From positions 1-64,000 of IMG/VR virus record IMGVR_UViG_3300017917_001172: a stretch of DNA of 64,000 bases; one strand, written 5' to 3'. Of this stretch, positions 48,135 to 56,296 are shown one piece after another (position 1 is the stretch's first letter; each line of letters starts with the position of its first letter). Origin of the DNA: a virus. Under the pieces are notes generated by a model. The model had not been told where the DNA came from and did no database searches. It saw only the letters and a program-made list of their open reading frames with translations. The position numbers and the translations under genes are program-made.

Positions 48135-49001
48135 ATGAAGATTAGCACTTGGGAAAGCTGCCTGCCTGGAAACGCCACTAACGTCTATTCAAAGATATTA
48201 GCAGCGATGAAATCAACCAACGATGAACTGCTGTATCAGAAGCTAGAAGGCGATGCTGGTTTCATCTGGTCAGTCTTATGGTGGGGGCGGATGAGCAGAG
48301 CTAAGCCAGTCTGGCAGCACTATCGTTCCAATAACAAGCCAGTCATAGTAGCCGAGGTTGGCGGCTTAGTCAGAGACAAGACTTGGCGACTCAGTGCTAA
48401 CGGGATCAACCGATCAGCTATGTTTCCCAAGGTTAATCTAGATCCTAACCGTCCTAGCAAGTTAGGACTGAGCTTGCAGCCATGGCATGATGGCAAGTAT
48501 GTCTTGATATGCGGTCAGCATGAAAGGAGCGAGCAGTGGCGCAACATGCCCAGCATGGATGATTACTATAAGCAGACCGTGCTAGATGTTCGCAAGCATA
48601 CCGATCGGCCTATCATCATACGTAGCCATCCTAGGTACAGAGAAAACTTGTTCTTCAAGATCGATGCTGAGTTTTATTCTAAGCACAACGTGGAATGGAA
48701 CGCACCTAAGCATATAAAGAACACCAAGGATAGCTACGATCTCGAATCATTGCTGCCAGAATGCCACTGCGTGATCAGCCATAGTTCAAACTCAGGACTG
48801 AGTGCAATCATGGCTGGCACACCTGCTATCGTCAGCAAGGAAAGCTTGGCTTACGACATGGCCACAGATGACATATCTAAGATAGAATCTCTACCTAGGC
48901 CAGATCGATCTCAGTGGTTGATAGAGCTAGCCCACAAGGAATGGTATGAAGATGAGCTAGCTTATGCTTGGCAGCACCTAAGGCCTATGATATTACCTTG
49001 A
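48135..49001 (+). CDS. KpsC/KpsS-like capsule glycosyltransferase
   Basis: 288 residues. VLICGQHERSEQW, RPIIIRSHPRYRE and LLPECHCVISHSSNSGLSAIMAGTPAIVSKE give the GT-B pattern of the same family as 41497 and 45838. No ribosome site is evident before ATG at 48135; divergent from the fusion gene, 28 bases away, and convergent with the carbamoyltransferase (17-base overlap). Confidence 0.68.
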   Translation: MKISTWESCLPGNATNVYSKILAAMKSTNDELLYQKLEGDAGFIWSVLWWGRMSRAKPVWQHYRSNNKPVIVAEVGGLVRDKTWRLSANGINRSAMFPKVNLDPNRPSKLGLSLQPWHDGKYVLICGQHERSEQWRNMPSMDDYYKQTVLDVRKHTDRPIIIRSHPRYRENLFFKIDAEFYSKHNVEWNAPKHIKNTKDSYDLESLLPECHCVISHSSNSGLSAIMAGTPAIVSKESLAYDMATDDISKIESLPRPDRSQWLIELAHKEWYEDELAYAWQHLRPMILP

Positions 49002-50454
49002 CGCCGTAGATCTTTTCAAATCGATAAGCATCTGCTTTGTTGTTTACCATGGGTTGACCTTTGATGTTTAAGCTGGTATTCAACAGCAACGGGCATCCAG
49101 TTGCATCATGCCATGCTTCTAGTATCTTGCGCATGTTACCTGTTGATACGGTCTGCACTCTGGCTGTTCCGTCAACGTGATGCACAGGCCTGTATTCTAA
49201 CGCTCGCGTTGCAGGAACCACATATTGCATGTAGTCGTAGTCACAAGCAGGATCTAGCTTGAACCATTCGTCGGCGTGTTCAGCTAGTATAGCAGGAGCA
49301 AATGGCCTGTATTTCTGCCTCTGCTTTATCTCGTTGACTGCATCGTTTATCCCTGGTCTGCGAGGATCAGCCAACAAGCTACGATTGCCCAGCGCCCTAG
49401 GTCCCCATTCAGCGCGGCCGTTAGCTACGCCTACTATGCCATTTGATAGCAATTCGTTGATCACCGATTTAACATCTAGCTCACCTGGAATGTCCTCACC
49501 TAGGAATGCATCCTTCCAGTCGAGCTTGCTGCCGTAGCCTAGTGCTGCTGCACCTAGCGCAGATCCGCAGTCGCCTGGATTAGGCGGTATCCATATCTGG
49601 CTCCATAGCTTAGGTAGCTGAGCGTTGAAGGCACAATTGAGTGCAACGCCGCCGCCATAACATACCACATCTTCGCCTGTTAGCTCTCGAGCTCGCTTGT
49701 GTATCTCGAACAACACATCTTCTGTGACGGCCTGCACGTTAGCTGCCAGGTCTTCGTTGTTTAGTTCGCTAGGCCAATCTTCGCAGCCAAGATGCAGGTT
49801 ATGTCGCAGTGTCACGTCTTCTAAGCTGTTAAAGAACTCATCCTTGACCACGTTCTTCATGTGATCAGATTTCTTACCGTAAGCAGCCATGCCCATGAAG
49901 ATGTATTCATCTTCCATGGGTTTGAGACCAACATATTGCGTCATGGCAGAATAGAACAAGCCTACTGAGTGAGGATAACGCCTCGTCCAATACCGCTTGT
50001 ATCGCGCACGACCATCTAGATCATACCAAGCTGACCAGATGCTGACAGTATCAAATTCACCTATAGCGTCAATCACGACTACAGCAGAATGCTGGAAAGG
50101 GCTAGTCTGGAAAGCCACTGCTGCATGGCTGAGATGATGCCCCCAGCTAGTGTACTTCTGAGGTAGCAACGCATAGCCTAGCTTGATCTTGAACTCGCTC
50201 ATTGACTTGAGCGATTGCCCTGCAAACAACCTGCGTAGATTAGTCAGATAGTTTCGCTCGTAATAATGGACGCTAGACTTTGCTTCAAACTTGCGCCTGA
50301 TCTGATCAAGCATAGCTAAACTTAATTCAGGATCATTCTTGATCTTGCTGTAACGTTCACTATGGGCAGCATAGAGTATGTCACCTTGGGGAGACACGAC
50401 GGCTGCACCTGCATCATGGAAGCCTTGGCTAAATCCTATGCATTGTTCAGTCAT
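48985..50454 (-). CDS. Carbamoyltransferase, NodU/CmcH type
   Basis: 489 residues. N-terminal actin-like domain (GFSQGFHDAGAAVV, GHHLSHAAVAFQTSPF, VVVIDAIGEFD, GGGVALNCAFN) and the C-terminal YrdC-like domain with AEWGPRALGNRSLLADPR. Moves carbamoyl from carbamoyl phosphate to a hydroxyl of a sugar or similar molecule. Relatives occur in cyanophage-like viruses. Its start overlaps the 33-residue gene. Fits as a decorating enzyme for the phage glycan. Confidence 0.9.
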   Translation of the reverse strand: MTEQCIGFSQGFHDAGAAVVSPQGDILYAAHSERYSKIKNDPELSLAMLDQIRRKFEAKSSVHYYERNYLTNLRRLFAGQSLKSMSEFKIKLGYALLPQKYTSWGHHLSHAAVAFQTSPFQHSAVVVIDAIGEFDTVSIWSAWYDLDGRARYKRYWTRRYPHSVGLFYSAMTQYVGLKPMEDEYIFMGMAAYGKKSDHMKNVVKDEFFNSLEDVTLRHNLHLGCEDWPSELNNEDLAANVQAVTEDVLFEIHKRARELTGEDVVCYGGGVALNCAFNAQLPKLWSQIWIPPNPGDCGSALGAAALGYGSKLDWKDAFLGEDIPGELDVKSVINELLSNGIVGVANGRAEWGPRALGNRSLLADPRRPGINDAVNEIKQRQKYRPFAPAILAEHADEWFKLDPACDYDYMQYVVPATRALEYRPVHHVDGTARVQTVSTGNMRKILEAWHDATGCPLLLNTSLNIKGQPMVNNKADAYRFEKIYGVKVIS

Positions 50455-50548
50455 AGATGAAAGGATCGCGCTTCTTGAGTTCTTTCAATCGCTTGCGATA
50501 CATCAGTTCTACTCTGATCCTATTGATCAGTTTCTTTATCCATTTCAT
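50447..50548 (-). CDS. Conserved tiny basic protein, 33 aa
   Basis: Starts MKWIKKLINRIRVEL and ends RDPFIYD; about 40 percent of residues are Lys or Arg, one amphipathic helix. ATG overlaps the methyltransferase stop as ATGA and the stop overlaps the carbamoyltransferase start, so it is translated between them. I recall very similar tiny proteins in cyanophage-like viruses. Function unknown. Confidence 0.65.
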   Translation of the reverse strand: MKWIKKLINRIRVELMYRKRLKELKKRDPFIYD

Positions 50549-51285
50549 GGCAACATCTCCACTGCTAAATCATGCCTCTGTCTATCTAGCCATTCAAGCA
50601 CTAGGAATTCCTGCTTGAGATAGCCGTATTTAAGGACGCAATTGTCAGCCGAAACAGGTAGCAGTTTCTTCTCCATGAGGTCATACCATGTGGTAGAACG
50701 CCTATCCATTGGTTCGTGCTTGCTCTTGTAGACTGCTGCCCAGATGTAAGGGTCATGCCTTCTCTGCCTTAGGAAGCCTTCTCTGCAATCGAATCCGCTA
50801 GTAGCCAACATGCGAATCAACGTGACCATGTTGTAACTATAATAACAATCTGGCTTTAGTTCAACTTGCCAGCGAGAGAGATCGTCTATGTAATTGTTCT
50901 GAGGTATGGCTAAGATCAGCATGCCGTTCTCTTGCATGATGCTATGCCAATGCCTCAGTGTGTTGAATGGGTCTATAGATTGCTGGAAACTGTTATAGCA
51001 CCAGATGAGATCTACCTTGTTCTTCTGCACACCAGTAGCATCCCAGTCTTTCCTGATCTGCCTTATGTTGGGTAGCCTGTTCTTGTTATCTAGCGCAACC
51101 TTGTCGTCGATAGCTAATACCGTGTACTTCCTGTTCTTGTTTCCTTCAACCACTTCTCTGGTTGCCCACCACTTGCTGTGATGTCCTGCACCGCTGCCCA
51201 TGTCAGCAATCACGTCAAGCTGGCTCATGAACTCGTCATAGTTGACCAGCATATCGAGAACTTGCTGAGCATTCTCGTCGATCAA
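50545..51285 (-). CDS. SAM-dependent methyltransferase
   Basis: 246 residues. Motif I IADMGSGAGHHSKWW (about residue 26), LAIDDKVAL, then DLIWCYNSFQQSIDPFNTLRHW, a class I fold typical of T4-superfamily phages. The start is TTG at 51285 overlapping the upstream stop (TTGA). Placed in the recombination run but next to the carbamoyltransferase; substrate unknown. Confidence 0.75.
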   Translation of the reverse strand: MIDENAQQVLDMLVNYDEFMSQLDVIADMGSGAGHHSKWWATREVVEGNKNRKYTVLAIDDKVALDNKNRLPNIRQIRKDWDATGVQKNKVDLIWCYNSFQQSIDPFNTLRHWHSIMQENGMLILAIPQNNYIDDLSRWQVELKPDCYYSYNMVTLIRMLATSGFDCREGFLRQRRHDPYIWAAVYKSKHEPMDRRSTTWYDLMEKKLLPVSADNCVLKYGYLKQEFLVLEWLDRQRHDLAVEMLP

Positions 51286-51737
51286 ATGGTGATGTCCTCC
51301 ATGCCAGCAACTCTCAATCGAGTGATGTGTCCTAGCTGGAAGTTCTTGCTTTCAAGCGCCTTCATGATACCAAGCCACTTGTTACGTACCAATGCGACTT
51401 CGTTGATGATGGTTTCAAAGTCAACGACTTCTTCCTCACCATCGACATACTTCTCAGCTTCTCTAGCACTGAGCGCACGATTGTATCCTTCCAGATACTT
51501 CTGGAAATGCTTGCGGCGTATCTTACCTAGCTGGATGTTAAGGTAGTTGAGCACCGCTTCAATCTCTTGAAGCTGGTTAAAGCGATGCTCTGTTATACCA
51601 GGAAGGTCAGCGAGGTTCTTCTCGATCTTGCCTGCGATCCTAACGTCACGCTTGGCTGATTCTAGTTCATTCTCGTAGTGAGCTATGAAGTCTGGAATGG
51701 CAGCTAAGCTTGACGTTACTCTTGAGTACCAACTCAT
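51282..51737 (-). CDS. Conserved protein of the UvsX operon, 151 aa
   Basis: Helical protein with PGITEHRFNQLQEIEAVLNYLNIQL, KHFQKYLEGYNRALSAREAEKYVDGE and a conserved end ESKNFQLGHITRLRVAGMEDITI. Strong conservation in cyanophage-like viruses next to uvsX is recalled, but function is not known. Position and size suit the UvsX loading factor UvsY; the sequence does not let me confirm it. Confidence 0.65.
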   Translation of the reverse strand: MSWYSRVTSSLAAIPDFIAHYENELESAKRDVRIAGKIEKNLADLPGITEHRFNQLQEIEAVLNYLNIQLGKIRRKHFQKYLEGYNRALSAREAEKYVDGEEEVVDFETIINEVALVRNKWLGIMKALESKNFQLGHITRLRVAGMEDITI

Positions 51738-51952
51738 AGTTCCTCATAATCGTCGTCGTCAGAATCAGTTTCACCGAGATGATCTTCTACTGCCCTGCGC
51801 AAGATAGAATTGCCTTTGCACATAGCGAATAGGTCTTCATCATCTGTGCCAGCATCAATCAGTTCGTTGACTAGATGATGGGCAGCAGCCTCATGGTCGC
51901 GAGCAGGAATGTACTCGCTCAAGATCTTCCAAAAAATATGGGTATTTTCCAC
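51734..51952 (-). CDS. Small acidic protein of the UvsX operon, 72 aa
   Basis: Begins with GTG at 51952 (AAAGGAT upstream), MENTHIFWKILSEYIPARD, and ends in a very acidic tail (SDDDDYEEL). The pattern is shared with cyanophage-like relatives. The acidic tail could mimic DNA or bind a basic partner such as UvsX. Stop overlaps the next gene. Confidence 0.65.
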   Translation of the reverse strand: MENTHIFWKILSEYIPARDHEAAAHHLVNELIDAGTDDEDLFAMCKGNSILRRAVEDHLGETDSDDDDYEEL

Positions 51953-51975
51953 TTTTCAATCCTTTTTGGAGATAC

Positions 51976-53034
51976 TTATTCCTCTTCCTTGATTTCTGCA
52001 ATCTCTACAGGAACCTCAGAAGCCTTGGACTCATCCCACTCATCCATGATGATCTTGAGCTTGTCTTCAGTCCATTGCTTGCGGAACTCCTTGATGACTT
52101 CGCCATCCTTGGTAGTGTAAGCGAGCTTGTTGCCATCCTTCTTGATCACGCCCTTGGCTTCGAACAGCTCAAGCAAGCCTGATGTTGGGCTCATGCCTGT
52201 GTCATAAGGAATCTTTACCTGTACTGATTCAAATGGCTTGGCATAGCGTGTCTTCATGACCTTGCAAGCTGCACGGATACCACGCACCTCGGAGATCTTG
52301 TTGCCATCCTCATCTTCCTTGAGCTTGAGCTTGCGCATAGCTACCACGATAGATGAGGCATAGATGAAGCCTTGGCCGCCTGAGATCTTGTCGTCTGGAT
52401 CAAACATGTCTTGGCTTGCATAGGTATGGTTAGTAGCAACCAGACCAACGTTCATGCTGCCAAACATGTTGACGCAGTTACGAACAAGCGCAGTAAGAGC
52501 CTTGGGCTTACGTCCCATGTCACCCTTCATGTCACCAGCTTCGAACTGATTGACGTCTGTGGGCGTGAGCAGCATACCTAGCGAGTCAAGCACGAACAGG
52601 ACTTTGGGACGCTCATCAGCTGCCATGGTCTTGTAATCCTTCATGAAGGTGCTAATCATCTTAGCAACGTCATCAATCATGGCCATGTTCAGCTTGAGCA
52701 GCTTGCTCTCGTCTGTGTCAACGCCAAGTGCTTTGAGCCAATCCTCGTCGAGAGCGTTCTCAGTATCGATCAGCACGACAAAAATGCCTTGCTGCTGGGC
52801 ATGCCTCACGATGTTACCAGAGCAGATGTAGCTCTTGCCTGCACCTGATTCACCAGCGAACACAGTGACCTTGCCCATGGGAATGCCCTTATGGAAGTCA
52901 CCGCTGATGAGATAGTTCAGCGTGTAGTTGCCTGTGCTTACCCAGTCAGTAGGATCATTGAATCCGATGCTGAGTCCGTCAATGCTCTTGGTTAGATCCT
53001 TGCGGAATTTTGATAAGTCAAATGGTTTAGCCAT
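51976..53034 (-). CDS. uvsX: UvsX recombinase (RecA-like)
   Basis: 352 residues. RecA core with Walker A GESGAGKS (61-68), VVLIDTENALD, Walker B VLFVLDSLG and the L2-type segment before ISGGQGFIY. Forms filaments on ssDNA coated with gp32 and drives strand exchange for recombination-dependent replication. The start overlaps the stop of the radical SAM gene by eight bases. Confidence 0.95.
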   Translation of the reverse strand: MAKPFDLSKFRKDLTKSIDGLSIGFNDPTDWVSTGNYTLNYLISGDFHKGIPMGKVTVFAGESGAGKSYICSGNIVRHAQQQGIFVVLIDTENALDEDWLKALGVDTDESKLLKLNMAMIDDVAKMISTFMKDYKTMAADERPKVLFVLDSLGMLLTPTDVNQFEAGDMKGDMGRKPKALTALVRNCVNMFGSMNVGLVATNHTYASQDMFDPDDKISGGQGFIYASSIVVAMRKLKLKEDEDGNKISEVRGIRAACKVMKTRYAKPFESVQVKIPYDTGMSPTSGLLELFEAKGVIKKDGNKLAYTTKDGEVIKEFRKQWTEDKLKIIMDEWDESKASEVPVEIAEIKEEE

Positions 53035-54196
53035 GTTGTTGCCTTTCTGTCAATTCATAAAAAGTCTTAAAGATTTGCCTACTGTCTAATCCTCGGCGTG
53101 TGTCGAGGTCAGATATATATCTCTTGGTCGCAGCAAGATCAGATTCAAATGGTTGCTTGATGTGATCCAACAACACCTTGTATCCGTCCTCTAATAGGTA
53201 ACCGTGCTTCATTGCTATTCGTTCTCTTAGTAGGCTTTCTAAAGATAATAGCGTGTCTTGCGGCAAATTCCTAATATCCAGTTGGACAGGTCCTTTTATT
53301 GCACCTAACGCAAACGAATTCGCTGCAAATCCTTGTGACATGAAGTAGTCAATGGTATCAAACAACGAGGTATGATTGAGCACGAACCAAAGCATGTTAA
53401 AAGTTATCTTGTGCGGTAGCTGTCTGATGGTCTGTAGATTATTCAGCAAGTCCTGCCACACGCCGCCATATCGTATGTACTCAAACTCTTTGCCCATGGT
53501 TTCTACGCTAACTGTCCAATGCACGTTAGGAAAAGAACAGATGAGACGGAAGATGCCCGTGCTAGTGTTGCTTAGATTAGTATTGACCCTGAGCTCAACT
53601 TCTGGATTGCATTCCTTCAGCTTTGACAGCAGTTGTTCGTTCTCTGTCATCAGCATAGGTTCGCCGCCTGCTAGATAGATGTTCTTGAGCTTGTGTGCAT
53701 TGTCCATGACATAAGACTTCATCCGCTCATAACGTTCAGCAGGAGGCTTTTCAATGTTGAGTCCTAGCTCTCTTTCCCACTTGCTACTCCATTCTGGTCC
53801 ACAGTAGATGCATGCAAAATTGCAGGTGTTTTGCCATCTTAGATCTACGTGGCTAAGATCAAAGTTGTCGATGCTATCGTATGTGCCGAGCGGTACTGAC
53901 TTGAGTTGTTTTAAGTAGTACAGCCTGCTACTCATTATGCCCTGAATGCTTTTCTTGCCCGCTTCTAGAGAATGGCAACCTTTACAACCAGAAGGATATT
54001 CATTGTTTAACATAGCACGTCTTATCTTGCAGTTAGTTTCACTGCCAAGGACGTTTTCTATCGGCGCGTCTTTGATGTTACCTAAGGTTTCTGTAGACTG
54101 TGTACAGTTCTTTACCGTGCCATCAATTTGATAATAGAACCCAGTCCACGGCAATGGACAAAAGCTACCATTGGTTAGATAACCTTTAGGATCCAT
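53027..54196 (-). CDS. Radical SAM enzyme with N-terminal twitch/SPASM-like part
   Basis: 389 residues. N-terminal FCPLPWTGFYYQIDGTVKNC and C71-x-x-C74 look like a twitch/SPASM cluster-binding part placed before the core. The radical SAM cluster motif is C125-N-F-A-C129-I-Y-C132, followed by YLAGGEPM. Generates a 5'-deoxyadenosyl radical; substrate unknown. Overlaps both the SDR gene (11 bases) and uvsX (8 bases). Confidence 0.85.
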   Translation of the reverse strand: MDPKGYLTNGSFCPLPWTGFYYQIDGTVKNCTQSTETLGNIKDAPIENVLGSETNCKIRRAMLNNEYPSGCKGCHSLEAGKKSIQGIMSSRLYYLKQLKSVPLGTYDSIDNFDLSHVDLRWQNTCNFACIYCGPEWSSKWERELGLNIEKPPAERYERMKSYVMDNAHKLKNIYLAGGEPMLMTENEQLLSKLKECNPEVELRVNTNLSNTSTGIFRLICSFPNVHWTVSVETMGKEFEYIRYGGVWQDLLNNLQTIRQLPHKITFNMLWFVLNHTSLFDTIDYFMSQGFAANSFALGAIKGPVQLDIRNLPQDTLLSLESLLRERIAMKHGYLLEDGYKVLLDHIKQPFESDLAATKRYISDLDTRRGLDSRQIFKTFYELTERQQHG

Positions 54197-54740
54197 TTTT
54201 ATTTGGTCCTAGTGAGATTTCAGGTATCTTGAAATCGCTTCCGCATATATCCATCAGCGTTAGCAGAGTCTTGGCCCAATCATCAGCATCTGCTGCATTC
54301 TCTACGGTCATTCCGTTTCCGGTAGCTACTGACCCTGGGCGCACTAGCATCATCTTTGGTCCATTTTCATGTTCATGATATAGTTGCCTGTGTGCTTCTT
54401 CCAACGCTAATTTCTGCACCCTGTATTGATTCATGCCTATGCCTGGCATCGAAGCTACAGGACTGTTAGTCATCATGGTTGATATGTTCATTATGAACTT
54501 GTTAGGTTCATCTTTCCATTGTTCATATACTGCATACAGCAGCTCAGTCTGGGAGAATCCAGCCTGTGCATTGTTGATGAACCAATCACATTCTGCAATG
54601 GGACCTACGATCTTATGGAGGCTCTTGATGTTATAACCGTTTCGCCTGCTGAGACCAACTATCTCGTGACCTCTGTTAGCTAGCTGATTAGCTAAAGCCA
54701 GGCCGATACCAGAACTATGACCAGTGATAGCAATTTTCAT
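54186..54740 (-). CDS. Short-chain dehydrogenase/reductase
   Basis: 184 residues, short for the family. NAD(P)-binding G7-H-S-S-G-I-G13, INNAQAG, a serine in NISTMM and catalytic Y106-x-x-x-K110. Likely oxidises or reduces a sugar or small molecule. Sits between two radical SAM genes and overlaps both. Confidence 0.85.
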   Translation of the reverse strand: MKIAITGHSSGIGLALANQLANRGHEIVGLSRRNGYNIKSLHKIVGPIAECDWFINNAQAGFSQTELLYAVYEQWKDEPNKFIMNISTMMTNSPVASMPGIGMNQYRVQKLALEEAHRQLYHEHENGPKMMLVRPGSVATGNGMTVENAADADDWAKTLLTLMDICGSDFKIPEISLGPNKNGS

Positions 54741-55698
54741 AATTGGTTCCTCTAAGTTTATCTTGTTCTTTAATGTAGTTTAGCAATTCATCAGAGTTAT
54801 CAGGTCCTACTGCCACATCTTGTACGTGTGCAGCTTGCCTAGTCAGAGGGTTGCTATAATAAACATCTAGAGCAGAAGGATGTTTCAATCTTCCCATGCT
54901 GACAGGTATGCCAACCTGCTCGCTATACTGTCTTATCTCATCTAGATTACCTACGGTATAAGCAGATACAGTAGTCCAGAAATCTAGAGACAATTGGCTA
55001 TCTTTCTCGCTAATCTCCTTGTAACGCATGACCGTCTCGTTAAAGACTGGCCAGCGCAAGGGCCATCTCGCATATTCATAGATCTTGTCAGTGCCATCCA
55101 AGCTCATGGTTATTATGACCTTGATGCCTTTGGCAAGGATCTTAGGCAAAGGCTTGATGAACTTGCTAGCGTTTGTGTTAACCCTGACTATCTTAACATT
55201 GCTGGGCAAATCATCTAGCAGTGCTAGATAATTAGGACTGTTAGATGGTTCGCCCCCGTTGATATCGAGTTCAATGATCCTGTCCTGCGGCAAGGATTTA
55301 AAAGCATCAACGTTGTTGACTATCTTATAATCAGGCCCACTTAGGCTACCAATCTTAGTGCTTAGGTTAGCACTACAAAACTGGCAAGCTGCGTTGCAGA
55401 TGTTATCTAATATACCACCTACTATTAAGTAGTCAGGCCTAACGTGCTTCAATATCTTATCGCGTTGTATAGCATGTTGCCTTATGCTAGTTTGTCCTAG
55501 GCTTTCTTCTTGTTGGCATCTAACGCATTCTTTTGGCCAAGTGCTATTGTTGAAATGATCCTTGATGGATAAAAGAGCTGAGTTGCCTTCGAGGTCCTCT
55601 AAGGTTTGTGCTGTTGGGCCATTCATCATGTGTCCGCAAACACCTATCTTGCCGTCTGGCATTATGCGCCTGAAATGATTTAACCTAGGGCAAAACAT
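54715..55698 (-). CDS. Radical SAM enzyme
   Basis: 327 residues. N-terminal FCPRLNHFRRIMPDGKIGVCGHM and C58-x-x-C61 resemble an auxiliary cluster part. Core motif C101-N-A-A-C105-Q-F-C108 followed by ELDINGGEP. Same general architecture as the enzyme at 53027 but clearly divergent, so the two probably do successive or paired steps. Overlaps the sulfotransferase gene by 14 bases. Confidence 0.85.
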   Translation of the reverse strand: MFCPRLNHFRRIMPDGKIGVCGHMMNGPTAQTLEDLEGNSALLSIKDHFNNSTWPKECVRCQQEESLGQTSIRQHAIQRDKILKHVRPDYLIVGGILDNICNAACQFCSANLSTKIGSLSGPDYKIVNNVDAFKSLPQDRIIELDINGGEPSNSPNYLALLDDLPSNVKIVRVNTNASKFIKPLPKILAKGIKVIITMSLDGTDKIYEYARWPLRWPVFNETVMRYKEISEKDSQLSLDFWTTVSAYTVGNLDEIRQYSEQVGIPVSMGRLKHPSALDVYYSNPLTRQAAHVQDVAVGPDNSDELLNYIKEQDKLRGTNYENCYHWS

Positions 55699-56296
55699 CT
55701 GCTAACCTCTTGGCGTGGCCAAACACATGGTTGTATAAAGGCCTGTTGGATGCGATTTTGGCCAATATCTCTCCGAGATTCCTATCCTCACCTACCATGC
55801 TATACAAGCATTGATCAGCTTCTAGATAGAACGACATGTTGTTTATCTTCCAATCTGATCTCTGAGCAGTCTTGTTCTCTGTTAGGTCAGTCAAGCTAGA
55901 CAAGTGTTCCATTCCCCTAAGCTTGAGCAATGCATCTTTAGAACAGTAGGTTCCTAGCCAGATCAACCAGTTTATCTGCGGCAGGTAATGCCTATCTAAG
56001 AACGCATAATGCTCTACGAAGTATCGAACAGTAGCAGGATCTAACTTTTCATCAATGCCTGATGCAAAAGCTTCTATTCCAGCATTAAATCTATCAATAG
56101 GATCTCGAAGTATGATCTCGATAGACTCGCATTTCTTTATTTGCTGGTTGATCAATATCTTCCGGTTATCTAGCTTAGCCTGTTTACGCAGGCTGCTACT
56201 ACCATTCTTGAAGATAGGAAAGACGAAACGCTGTGAGGCAAACTCAATCACCTCACAGCGGTTTGGGTATAAGATCTTATCGATCTCAGTGAACAT
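55685..56296 (-). CDS. Sulfotransferase family 2-like protein
   Basis: 203 residues. FVFPIFKNGSSSLRKQA (residues 23-39) fits the 5'-phosphosulfate loop (P-K-x-G-S-S-S-L) and IEIILRDPIDRFNAGIEAF the 3'-phosphate motif (RDP-x-x-R). ATG overlaps the gp32 stop as TAATG, so its synthesis is coupled to gp32. Acceptor probably a sugar. Confidence 0.75.
   Translation of the reverse strand: MFTEIDKILYPNRCEVIEFASQRFVFPIFKNGSSSLRKQAKLDNRKILINQQIKKCESIEIILRDPIDRFNAGIEAFASGIDEKLDPATVRYFVEHYAFLDRHYLPQINWLIWLGTYCSKDALLKLRGMEHLSSLTDLTENKTAQRSDWKINNMSFYLEADQCLYSMVGEDRNLGEILAKIASNRPLYNHVFGHAKRLADVLP

Noticed and set aside
48985-50454. NodU-like protein as proof of a nodulating host
   Set aside because: Carbamoyltransferases of this family occur in many bacteria and phages unrelated to nodulation; only domain similarity is supported.
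51282-51737. Firm naming of the 151-residue gene as UvsY
   Set aside because: Position and size fit, but the sequence does not show a recognisable UvsY signature, so only a candidate role is stated.
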